Shown: piece after piece, positions 45,403 to 55,700 of the stretch | Layout: each line of letters starts with the position of its first letter | How positions within the stretch are numbered: position 1 is the first letter of the stretch | Source: Sarcomyxa edulis | Taxonomy: Eukaryota > Basidiomycota > Agaricomycetes > Agaricales > Mycenaceae | Assembly: GCA_009761415.1 (NCBI GenBank) | Contig: QUOL01000001.1 | Location: 3,038,001 to 3,102,000, forward strand | Direction of reading: 5' to 3' | Length of the DNA: 64,000 bases | Notes under the pieces: generated by a model | Database searches by the model: none | What the model was told of the DNA's origin: nothing | What the model saw: the letters and a program-made list of their open reading frames with translations, nothing else | Program-made: the position numbers and the translations under genes

Positions 45403-46602
45403 ATTTTTTTTCTGATCCACGCCATTCATGACTTTCTCTTTCTCTTTCTCTTTCCCTTTCCTTCCTTCCGTCCGTCCGTTCCAAATCAATTCCTTCTTGT
45501 TATTCATTCAATTGCAACGCTAAATACCGGGGCCCCTTCGAACGTCACATGCATGGACCAGCGATATTGGGTGGGGGGGCAAGCAATGTATCATACAACA
45601 CACTTTATATGTCTTGGAATATATACTATAGTCTAAGCTATTGATATTCAATCCAATTTTTTGCTTGATGTCTGAGAGTTTGGCTAGCTATAGACTCCGG
45701 CCATTCACTAGCGATTTACCAGCCATGGCTATCGAGTTTGTACCGTCTTTTTTTGTCTCTCGGACTTTGGAGGATCGGGTGGTCTCGAGTATGAGCGTTA
45801 TATATCATCACGGAAACTTGAATGAATGAAATCAGAACAACGTTAATGAGATAGGTGGTAATACATAGGGATCGGAGTCAGATAATACAATGAATGGATT
45901 CTCCAAGAATCGGATGATGTCAAGCAGTCGACATGTTGGTTGGTATAAGTACAGTATATGAGTGAGATGACAGATGACAGATGACAGACAGGAAGAGTGA
46001 GACGAGACGGAGACGGAGATGGAGACCAGAGACCCCAACTGAGAGACTACTGGCAGCGAAGCTTCAGAAATCTTGATCCTAGGCCTGTATAAACGGCCCG
46101 GGCGAGGGATGCATCGGTCGGTCGGGAAAGAAAGTGCCCCAGCACAGATACAAGACGAGATAGACGACCAGCCAAAGCCAGGAGGAGGGAGGAGGGGAGG
46201 GCCAAGGCAATTACAATCGAGCGACGCCACATTCTGTTATGTCGTCGAGGCTCCAAACCAATTGTACAAGTCACAGTAGAACCCTTTCCAACCTTACTAT
46301 CCGATATACCAACCCCAGACCCGCCATGCCTCTACGCCATAAACAGATGTTCAAGATGATGATGATCGACTTCCGACCCAGGTCCAGAAACCATCCCATC
46401 AACGCCAGAAGCCAACGACCCGTACAGATAGCGCAGTTTGTGGAGGACGAGATTTTCTCCAGTTTGGTCGTTCGGGTTCGAGTCTGTTTTGGGGTTGGGG
46501 TTGGTGTCGATAAAGGGGTGGGTGTCGACGATAGAGTTGGTGTTGATAATAGGGTGGGTGTTGAGATCAGAATCAGAATCGACCATGCATTCATCGGGAT
46601 AT
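45403..46602. other. Intergenic region with simple repeats
   Basis: About 1.2 kb between convergent genes. It holds a TTTCTC/TTCC pyrimidine tract (about 45431-45482), an AGATGAC tandem (about 45965-45992) and a TTGGTG/GGGT-rich run (about 46490-46560). No frame with coding character is seen on either strand. Confidence 0.5.
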
Positions 46603-49485
46603 TCACCAATTGTAGAAATTAGAAGTAAACATCTGCCCTTTGCCTATAGAGTCTTCGTCCGAATACAATCTCGCGATGGGGGATTCTCGGGGGAGGAGGG
46701 AGGGGTGGCCATAGGTTGGTGTTGGTGTTGGTGTTGGTGCGTACTGGTATGGACTGGGGACTGGCTCGTCCATGATAACATCCAAATCATCCGTGTGACC
46801 CTGAGTTATTAGGTTAGGACCGACTCGGAACTCATCCATAGCCATGTCCGTATCAAACCCAACTTGGGTCCCGAGCTTGAGGTTCTGAGACACCAGTCCG
46901 TTTTCTTTCGACCGACGGTTCCAATTCCGGTCAAACATATCCCGGATGAAAGGCGGGACTGCCGCCGAATCTCTTTTTGCCGTTCTTGTCAGTGCCACTG
47001 GACGTCGGAGGGTATGGGTGGTGGTGGTGGTGGTGCTGTCGCTCATTTCTACGTCTTTGTCTTTGTCTTTGTCTGTGTCCTTGTTGTCTTTGTGAGTGGT
47101 GTCTTTACTGTGGTAGGGGTGGTGGCGATCGGAAAAACGCGTAGGTCGCTGTAGACGACCATACGTCTGTGATTGGCTGAGGCTGAGACTGGTACTGGTG
47201 GAGGCCCTAGGAGCCCGAGGTACCGGTGTCGTGGACGTGGATGTGGGGGCGTGAGTACGTTGAGAAGTGTTTGTGTTACTCGAAAAAGACGAAGACGAGG
47301 AGGAGGAAGAAGATGAAGAAGATGATGATGATGATGAAGGGAGAGTGAACGAAGGCCCGGAGAAGACGTTGTATGGTACCGGTGTAGTCTGAGTCGATGA
47401 GGGTGGGTCGGTGGCGATGGCGGTGGGAGCCTGAGTCTGCGTGTCGTGGGTATAAATTTGAGTCTGATTTTGGTGGGTGTTTGCTAAGGAGGAGGAAGAG
47501 GGGAGTGTGAAGCAGGGTGTGGAGAACGCGTTAAATGGCGGAGGCGGAGGCGGAACGGGTGAGGAGGTCATGGTGTTGCATGTTTGTGGGTGGTGGTTTG
47601 GAGATGAGGATAAAGAGGAGGGGAGTGTGAAAGAAGGTGTAGAGAACACGTTGAATGGCTGAGCGGGTGAGGGGGTGTTACATGTTTGTGGTTGGTTGTT
47701 TGTTGAAAAAGGGGAGGGGGAGGGGAGTGTGAAGCACGGCGTGGAGAACACGTTGTATGGCGCGGAATTCGAAGGAGGGGCAGTGGCGTTAACGTTGTAA
47801 TTTAGGTTTATCGGGGCAGGGATGTTGAATGGTTGTGATTGTGGTTGTGGTTGTGAGTCGACGAGGGGAAGGATACGTTGATGCGTTGAGGATGAGAATG
47901 CGTTATCAATATCGGTATAAGGAGGGGGAGGGGGAGGAGGTGAGCACATGAACATGTCGATGTCATCTGAACATGAAGACGAAGACGAGGGAAGAGTGAA
48001 TGAAGGTCCTGATAACGCGTTGATAGACGCGTCACGGTTATTCGTGATAGAAATTGGAGATGAGGCGAACGAGGGCCCTGAGAACGCGTTAACGTTGAAC
48101 GGCACGGAGTCGGATGGATTTGTGTCAAGATTTAGACGAGATATGTCCGAGGTGATGCAGTCCTCTATCGGTTTGGGCGTAGTGGTGATGTCGCTGACAT
48201 TATGGGGAGGAGGGGGAGGAGTTGTTGGTGTTGGTGATGGGATACCCAAGCCTGGGCTAGGGATTTGGATAGGGATTGGGATTGGGACTGACTCGGAAGG
48301 CGAAGGGGTAGAGGCAGGAGTGCTGGTGGTGATACCGTGACACGGAATATGAAGTATGAGGTGTTCAGGGACCTCATACCCATACCCCGCGTCGGCGTCT
48401 GCCAGTGGATCGATTTGCATGATGCCATTTTCGTTTTCGTTTTCGTTTTTATTTCTGAGTATACTTTTACTTTTGCTTTTGCTTTTGCTTGTGCTTTTGC
48501 TTTTGCTTTCGCTTGTACTTGTACTTGTACTCTTGCTTGTACTTGTACTTGTACTCTTGCTGATACTGCTTGCGATTTTGCTGATTCCGCTGATTCCGCC
48601 GATCTTGTCGACCTTGCCAACCTTGCTCCGGATTTTAATAACCTTATTCCCGCGTTTAGGAGCCATGGGCGTGAATCGGGGGGTGTTCTTCTTCTTTGGG
48701 GTTTGAGGGGTTTGAGAGTGAGGGTGTGCGTTACCGTTGGCGTTGTGGGGTGCACGTATGGAGAGTCCGATTCCGCGGTGGGGTTCGGTGTCATAGTGTG
48801 AGTCGGAGTCGGAGGCACAGGGATACTTGGCGTTGGCGTTGGCTTTGGCGGTGGGTAGTAGGAAGAGACGTCCGAGATCCATGTCGTTGTCGTTATCGCT
48901 GTTCATGGCGTGGTAAATATCGTTAGCGGAGAGTACGTTCAGGAGGTTGGTTAAGTCCGGCTGGCGTGACGGTGGGTTCGACGGGTTAGTACACGGCGCT
49001 TTATACATACACAGGGATGGATTCAGACGTACCTCATTCTCTTTTTCGTTCGTGAGATTTAGGGATAGAGAAGCGTCATCCCAGAGCCCATCAGGGAGGT
49101 CGAAGATGTCGATAGGATCTGGACGGACCGCGTGACGGCGGCGGCGGGGCAAAGGCCTTCGAGGGCGTTCCATACAAAACGAATCAAACTCAAACTGCAA
49201 TTCATCCACGACACCCAAACTCATACTCGGCCGGTATACGTATTTCCGACGTCCACACGAAGGCTCAGAATACTCATGCTCGGATCCGTAAAAGAGCGTC
49301 CGTGCGGTGTTGATGGATTGTGCGCGGGATGTGTTGGCGGCTTTGCGTTGGAGGGTAAGGTGTGTTTTGTGTGTGTTGCGGTGGGTTGTTAGGTGCGTTT
49401 GGCGGTTGGTGAGGGGGTCCGTGCCGGGGAGCGAGGACAGGTGTTTGCGGACGCGTGAGCTAGTCAAGTTGCCTGTCAAAGGCAT
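46603..49485 (-). CDS. Intronless 960-residue low-complexity protein with a repeated FNVFSxPxFTLPSS motif
   Basis: One uninterrupted frame from ATG 49485 to the stop at 46603. The N-terminal 150 residues are basic (RRPLPRRRRHAVRP). Next come a Lys/Ser hexamer-coded run and NENENENG, then about 400 residues rich in Ser, Thr, Pro, Gln and Asn that contain about six copies of a short motif: FNVNAFSGPSF, INALSGPSFTLPSSSS, YNVFSTPCFTLPSPSP, FNVFSTPSFTLPSS, FNAFSTPCFTLPSSSS and YNVFSGPSFTLPSSSS. The C-terminus is more ordered and conserved-looking: FIRDMFDRNWNRRS, MDEFRVGPNLITQGHTDD, and DEDSIGKGQMFTSNFYNW. No domain is recognised. An intact frame of this length in an intron-rich genome supports a real protein, perhaps nuclear and condensate-prone. 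Function is unknown. Confidence 0.7.
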   Translation of the reverse strand: MPLTGNLTSSRVRKHLSSLPGTDPLTNRQTHLTTHRNTHKTHLTLQRKAANTSRAQSINTARTLFYGSEHEYSEPSCGRRKYVYRPSMSLGVVDELQFEFDSFCMERPRRPLPRRRRHAVRPDPIDIFDLPDGLWDDASLSLNLTNEKENEVRLNPSLCMYKAPCTNPSNPPSRQPDLTNLLNVLSANDIYHAMNSDNDNDMDLGRLFLLPTAKANANAKYPCASDSDSHYDTEPHRGIGLSIRAPHNANGNAHPHSQTPQTPKKKNTPRFTPMAPKRGNKVIKIRSKVGKVDKIGGISGISKIASSISKSTSTSTSKSTSTSTSESKSKSTSKSKSKSKSILRNKNENENENGIMQIDPLADADAGYGYEVPEHLILHIPCHGITTSTPASTPSPSESVPIPIPIQIPSPGLGIPSPTPTTPPPPPHNVSDITTTPKPIEDCITSDISRLNLDTNPSDSVPFNVNAFSGPSFASSPISITNNRDASINALSGPSFTLPSSSSSCSDDIDMFMCSPPPPPPPYTDIDNAFSSSTHQRILPLVDSQPQPQSQPFNIPAPINLNYNVNATAPPSNSAPYNVFSTPCFTLPSPSPFSTNNQPQTCNTPSPAQPFNVFSTPSFTLPSSLSSSPNHHPQTCNTMTSSPVPPPPPPFNAFSTPCFTLPSSSSLANTHQNQTQIYTHDTQTQAPTAIATDPPSSTQTTPVPYNVFSGPSFTLPSSSSSSSSSSSSSSSSSFSSNTNTSQRTHAPTSTSTTPVPRAPRASTSTSLSLSQSQTYGRLQRPTRFSDRHHPYHSKDTTHKDNKDTDKDKDKDVEMSDSTTTTTTHTLRRPVALTRTAKRDSAAVPPFIRDMFDRNWNRRSKENGLVSQNLKLGTQVGFDTDMAMDEFRVGPNLITQGHTDDLDVIMDEPVPSPYQYAPTPTPTPTYGHPSLLPRESPIARLYSDEDSIGKGQMFTSNFYNW
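48428..48600 (-). repeat. Coding hexanucleotide repeat (Lys-Ser / Thr-Ser run)
   Basis: On the plus strand the tract is built of TTTCGT, TTTGCT and CTTGTA hexamers and encodes alternating KS, TS and EN units in the low-complexity protein. Two near-identical blocks of the CTTGTACTTGTACTTGTACT type follow each other at about 48510-48560, a sign of slippage or unequal exchange. Confidence 0.75.
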
Positions 49486-49956
49486 GTTGAATTGTGGTTA
49501 TGGCTGGAACGTGTACAGTAGATGAGTCCTAAGAGATACAAGTGGTATTCTTTGTGGGGAACACGAAGAGAGAAACGGTTGTGTGGTGTTGGATTTGAGA
49601 ACGGGCTGGATGGCTGACAGCCCAGCTGACCACCATGACAGTCACAGAATTCGGGTATCTCATCCGTCGAGATGTACATGGCCGAGCGCACCCCGATGTT
49701 CGAGATAGGATTCCAGCTAGCAGCCTACAACCACCCAAGTGGTGGTGTCCTGGTGGTGTCGTCCCAAGCGTGTGTTCGGACTTGTCGGACCGAACTCGTG
49801 TCTATTGACATCTGTATTCAACAGATGTCAACAACCTCTGCTAGGCGAGTCACTTTATTTAATTTTAGTACAACACACCAAAAGGTAAAATCGTATCCTA
49901 ACTCAGATAGCCTGCTTACCAATAACCGTGTCACTGTCTAGATCTAGTAACTGAGG
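49486..49956. promoter_or_regulatory. Divergent promoter region, low-complexity gene / homoserine kinase
   Basis: About 470 bases between two divergent genes. A TGACTGTC/TGACAG-type inverted arrangement is near 49616-49645. No coding frame is supported. I did not find a certain Gcn4-type TGACTCA site. Confidence 0.35.
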
Positions 49957-51651
49957 ATGACCACGAGTTTCAAGATCCGAGTCCCAGCCACGTCCGCCAA
50001 CATCGGTCCAGGGTTCGACGTCGTCGGTCTATCCCTATCCCTCTACCTCACTCTCACAGTCACAACATCACCCCCACAACCCAAAGATGCCGCCTACACG
50101 CCACCAAAAATAACCTACACCGGCGAAGGCTCCACCGAAGTCCCCTTGGACGCCTACAAAAACCTAACCACCCGCGTCGCACTCTACGTCCTCAGATGCC
50201 ACTCCATCCCCTCCTTCCCCTCCAACCTCACCATCCACGCCCACAACCAGATTCCCTTCGGTCGCGGGCTCGGATCCTCCGGCGCTGCGGTCATCGCAGG
50301 TGTCCTCCTAGGAAACGAACTAGGGAACTTGAACCTCCCACAGGGACGTCTATTGGACTTCGCGTTGATGGTGGAGAGACATCCGGATAACGTCACTGCC
50401 GCCTTAGTAGGCGGGTTCGTTGGGTCGTACCTACGGGAATTGGATGAGGCGGATACGCAGGCTGCTAGTGTCCCCCTCAGCGAAGTCCTACCGGAATACC
50501 CACCGGATGCTGGGGAGGAATGGGGCTTGAACCCACCGGTGCCGCCGTTTGGGATTGGGCATTATGTGAGGTTTGGGTGGGAGGAGAGTATTAAGGCTGT
50601 TGCTATTATTCCGAGGTTTGAGTTGAGTACGGCGAAGGCGAGGGAGGTGTTGCCCGAGATGTATTCTCGGAAGGATTTGGTGAGAGCGCGTGCTTGTATT
50701 CCTACATCACTCCCTGGGACTATGTTTCTCATGGCACCCTGCAGGTCTTCAACCTCCAACGCCTAGCGGTCCTCACAACAGCACTAGGACAATCACCACC
50801 AGATCCTGAACTCATATATGAAGCTATGAAGGATAGGGTACATCAGCCGTATCGGAAGGAACTCGTAAGTGCTCGTTCTCTTCCATTTCCCTTATTTCTA
50901 TTCTCCTTCTCATTCCCTTATTTCTATTCCCTTATTTCTATTCCTTTATTTCTATTCTCATCCCCATACCCTCTCATCCTATGCTACGTTCTCTTCCCAT
51001 TCTCTTCCCATTCTCTTCCCATTCTTCCCATACCCCATTCTCTTCCCATACCCCATTCTCTTCCCATACCCCATACCATCCCATCACCTCCCCTCCCCTT
51101 CCCTGATTTCTATCCCCATCATACTCTCTCCTAATTCTTCTAATTACCCTTACCCATTCCCTTACCCTTCCCTCCCATCCTTTCTTTCTTCTTTCTCTTT
51201 CTCCCTCCCATTACCTCCTCTGCTACCCCCATTTCTACCTCCATCTCTTCTTATGCTGACACACCTCTTCCTCCTCCTCCCCCCCTTCCCATCCCCTTAC
51301 TAACCCCCCCTCCCTCCTTCCCCTTCCCCCCTCCCCCTCCCTCCCTTCCCCCATCCTTTCTTTCTTCTTCCCCCCTCCCCCACCCACCGCTCTCCTCCTC
51401 CTCCCATTCTAACCCCCCCCCTCCCCCCCCAGATCCCAGCCCTCCCAACCCTCCTAACCAACCTAACACCCACCCACAACCCCGGCCTCCTCGGTATCTG
51501 TCTCTCCGGCGCCGGACCCACCGTTCTCGCACTCGCCGTGTCGGGGTTCGAGGGGATAGGGGAGGAGGCGAGGAGGGTTTTTGAGGGGGAGGGGGTTGGT
51601 GTTGATTGGGTGGTGTTGGAGGTTGGGGGGGGGGCGCGGGTTGAACGTTGA
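49957..51651 (+). CDS. THR1: Homoserine kinase (threonine biosynthesis)
   Basis: Phosphorylates L-homoserine with ATP on the way to threonine. Three exons, 49957-50679, 50745-50864 and 51433-51651, give 353 residues, the usual length for fungal Thr1. GHMP-kinase landmarks are in order: RVPATSANIGPGFDVVGLSL at the N-terminus, the phosphate-binding loop PFGRGLGSSGAAVIAG, a VERHPDNVTAALVGG segment and the C-terminal ICLSGAGPTVLAL. Exon 1 is C-rich and exon 3 ends in a G-rich stretch coding VGGGARVER. The second intron (50865-51432) is 568 nt, about ten times the usual length here, and almost purely pyrimidine on the coding strand. The gene is diverged from the low-complexity gene and followed by a repeat field. 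Confidence 0.95.
50865..51432 (+). repeat. Polypyrimidine intron of THR1
   Basis: Starts GTAAGT and ends CCCCCCCAG. From about 50877 to 51430 the plus strand is nearly all C and T, with tandem CCCATTCTCTTCC and CCCTTATTTCTATT units near 50915-51075. The ends are normal splice sites, so it acts as an intron despite its length. Confidence 0.85.
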
Positions 51652-51724
51652 GAGGGGGTAAAAGGAGGGGTGGAGTGGAGTGGCTTGCTGCTCATGAGAG
51701 GCAGTAAAAAAGAAAGTGATAGAT

Positions 51725-52480
51725 CATGAAGGTCATTACACGCGTCTGGTTCTATCTATCATAAAGGATTGATTTTCAGGATCAGGTATCGTGATTGATA
51801 TTCGTGAAGGAAAGGAAATGTAAAATGTTATTCATGAGGGTCAATGTCATTACACGCGTCAGATACTATCTATCCTATCACCCATGCATTGCGAAAGATC
51901 AGGTATCGTACGCGTGATCGTGAAGAAGGAAAGCAAACATAAGCCGCAAGTCGAAATCACGAACGACAAACTCTAGGGCCGGCATCGCTGAAGATGCACG
52001 GACGATTTTTCTATAGGGCCCCGGGGAAGGGTGTGGAGATCGTTGGTCGATTGGTGTTGGCGGTGGGTGGGGGTGAGGGGCAGGGTGTGCCACTCGTGAT
52101 TTACATAGCTTGGTGAGCGCTCATGAGAAGAGGCAGTCGAGAAAGAAAGAAAAGTAGTATTCCTGAACACGTCCGATTCGATTCTAGAAAGATCAGGTAT
52201 CGTGATTCGTGAAGAAGGAAATGATGAAAGGAAATGAGAGGGAAAACGTGAATCATGTGTATGAGGGTCATTACACGCGTCCGTATGCCGTCCGATTCGA
52301 TTCGATTCATCTTGAAGGATTGATTTCCAAAATCAAGTATCGTGATTCGTGAGGGAAACGAAATGTAGAAGTAAAAGTGAAATGTTATTCATAAAGGTCA
52401 TTACACCGTGACGTGTCAGATTCTATCCTATCCTATCTATCATCAATTATAAAGGATTCCGGATCCGTGCGAACGAAGTC
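51725..52480. repeat. Degenerate long repeat field downstream of THR1
   Basis: Two conserved blocks recur about four times. GGTCATTACACGCGTC or close variants lie near 51731, 51846, 52266 and 52396. GATCAGGTATCGTGATTCGTGAAG or variants lie near 51779, 51898, 52191 and 52331. Between them are TATCTATC/ATAAAGGATTGATTT and AAGGAAATG-type segments. Units are about 100-130 bases, with one larger gap of inserted sequence (about 51935-52180). I see no coding frame. Confidence 0.7.
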
Positions 52481-52772
52481 GTAAGTCGTAAGTCGTGAAA
52501 GGGTATGCGTGTGCACAATGCTACAGTATATGCTATATCTAAGCCAATTGCAAGAGAACGAACGAGCGAGAGATCAAGAGAAATGAAACGAAACAAAGGA
52601 AACGAAAGCGAAGACCCCCCACGTCTTGGAAGTCGTGCAAAGGGGATACGAGGGCGTCGGCCACCTTTGGCTGGGGTCAAGGACGAATCGTACACATCTC
52701 CACACGCAAGCTAGCACACCTGACTCTCCAAGTCTCCAATTCCCCAACCGCCAACCGCAAACTTAGCTAGAC

Positions 52773-55700
52773 CTATGCCCCAGCCGTCAAACAAACAGCA
52801 CGCATAGCCACCAACGCACCAGCGCTCCTATCAAACGGAAGGTCGACAGTGAATAACACGTCGTTTCGGTCCCCGTTTAGGTATACTGGGAGGTTCACTA
52901 GGGGGTTCGAGTTCGCGGTGGAGTTGGGGTCTTGCATGGACGAAGCTGAGGAGGAGTCGGCTTGTACCCATCGGATCTGCGAAGGGTTGAGTCGGACGAC
53001 TTCCCCGTCGCTGAGGATTAGTTTGTCCGTGGACCATGAGGCGCCTTCTAATGCCAGACCTACACACACACGAAATAAAAAACATCAGCATCACATCCAC
53101 AAATACCACACCACACGCCACAAAAAACTACGCCACACCACACGCCACACGCCACACCAAAACGGCGCACTCACCATCCACAATAAACCCCATCGGATCA
53201 TTCACACACTCAATATCCAACCTCAAATGCAACGTCTCCAAACTCCACCCCTTGCGATGCGCTACCGCCTGCCTTGTAGCGGTGATGTAGGCTTCCGGGA
53301 AGAACAGCCCGCCGAGCCATACTTCGACGTTGGCGAGGCTGGGGAGGGCGGCGATGGTGTCTAGTTGTGCGAGGCGACGGGAGAGGTTGGCGAGGAAGCC
53401 GGAGACGGCCATGGATTTGTGGACTTTGTAGCGGCGCCAGTGGGTTGGGATCGTGCCTGCGAAAAGGAGAGGAAATGAGAGTTAGTGGATGGATAAACGG
53501 ACGGACGGGTAGAAGCGTGAGTGGGGATTACCTTTGGTCAGCGAGCTCATGAGAGTACGCAGGTGATTGGTCTGCTTGAGCTCTCCTTGACAGACTTTCG
53601 CAACGTCTCCCAGGTCCTTCCGGACTTGATCGAGCAGTTTCCGACCGATAGCACCTTCGCGGGAGAACAGTCGATGTAGAGGGTCTTGGTTCTCACCGCT
53701 TTGCTTCGCGAGCGTCTTGAATTGCTATATACACATCACAGTCTGTTAATCCAATGCCAATGTGTGTATGAGACTGGAATGTTACGTACGGCAGGTAGTT
53801 GAGAAAGCCATTCGCGACAACGCTCGAGGAGCGTCCTCATCCAAGCAGGTTGTGCCGTTGTACCTTTAGAAGCAGCGGTAGGCGTCGCTTCGTCATCGTC
53901 GTCCGCAAGCATTCGCATTTTCCGTAATTTTCCGAGTAACTCGTTACCTGCATGATATACATTAGCACAACTTATCCCATCTCAAGCTTAGATGAAGATT
54001 CACCTTGAGCAACAGCGATAACACGCTCAGCAGTCGGCGGCAAACTAAGCCACGAAGGCGGTTCACGGTCAGGCAAACCCTGCACCCAAGCCAAGAAATG
54101 TTCCATCTTCGTCCCATCCGGTGCCCCCAAGAGCTGCGTACCCGAAGTACTAGGAACAAGATCAAAGTCGACATTGTACGCCAACGGCGTGAAGAGCCCA
54201 TCAACGAATGCGTCTAGGATCTTCTGATCAAAGTCGCTGTCCACTCTACCACCGTATACGGATTGTTTGACGAGTGTGCGTAGAGCGTCCCAGGGTATTG
54301 AGGCAGGATCGATGTTCGCTCGGCCTTTGGCGACGGTGTTCAGCCATGCGTCGATTGTCCCGAATGCGGATGCCATGTCGGAATCGTTGAAGTCGTAGGT
54401 CTTACTCCATCCAAGGGGGACGTAACGTAGACGTTCTTGTACGATGGCGTGGAACCAAGCAAGCAGGAAGTATAACCGGACTTTCTCGCTAGGTCCTTGA
54501 GCGAGTCGTGCGGCTGGAATACTACGTAGAGAATCTAGGAGATTGGCTTTGATACCTGGAGGAGGCTCGTTCATGATGAGACGAGACTGTCGTAGTATAT
54601 TGACGGGGATTGAAGGGTGGGCTTCCATGGTGAGGAAAAGTCGGAAGTTACGATGGGGATTGAGGGTCTGCAACTTCTTCTCAAGCTGACCCAACCATGA
54701 TGGTGCCAAATGAACGTTCTTGAGCAGTACCCATGTACCTTGTCTGGAAGCCGTTGCGATAGCTTGATCAGCTAGCGTGAATCCTTCCTCAGAGCCCATA
54801 GCTATAGACGCGGAGCGAGTTCCAGTGTTCTTGATCAAATTCTCGACTTTGTAACTGGCGTCGTATCCGGGGACAGAAATCAGAGCCAAGGGTGTGACAG
54901 CTGGGACTTCGTCTGCTACCATGGCTCCTAGATCGAAACTAGCCTCTGCAGACATTTCGATTCCGAAGACCACTTGCACGAATTGGGCGGTTGCTTGTAG
55001 TAATCGGTCCGGTCTGAGACATTTGATCACCAACATGTTACGGATCGCCTGGACAGCAGCTACGATGAAGAGGTGAATCAACGTGTTTTGCATTTTTACA
55101 GTGAGACAACTTACGAGTGCTGGGCTCCCAAGGTGATGGCACAACTTTTTCTGGAGTGACTGACTCGAGGAACGGTACCCAATCGCTTTCATGCTCCACG
55201 ATATGGGCTTGTACAGGCTCGAAAATAGGTTGCTTAGCGAAGTTCTGGAGCCGAAGGAGTTGGTCGGGAGACAGTATCGAGCTTTGAGCGGTAGGTGGAA
55301 CAACAGAGGACACTATTCCATCCCCACTCTCTAGAAGGAATTCAAACTCGTCGCCAACTTCTTCCAGTCCACGCAATTTGACTTGGGCCAGAAGGACAGC
55401 AAGCATGACCTGGTCGCGGTAGAGTAGTGCTCGGGATGTTCGTCTGTAAACAACAAGGAATAGATCGTTGAGCAATATTTCTCGACGACTGCTATAGTCA
55501 GTCACGCCCTTGAGGTGTGGGTTGTGGAGGAGGATGTAGTCGAAGATGTCCAGGAAGAAACGTAATGAGAATTGGTAGAAATGGTTGACCAGATTCAGTT
55601 GTTCCAGGACGAAGAACACGGAACTGCAGGCTTGAGCTAGTGGGAGATACTCTGCTGTCACCTGTTCGACCTCCCTCATGACAACGTCTGTCTCTTCGAC

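Noticed and set aside
48337..48801. Plus-strand frame of Phe/Ala/Cys/Thr repeats
   Set aside because: Produced by the hexanucleotide tract of the minus-strand low-complexity gene, which has the longer and more coherent frame.
52849..53364. 171-codon plus-strand frame over the dynein 3' end
   Set aside because: Antisense shadow of the dynein C-terminal exons and of the CACGCC-repeat intron.
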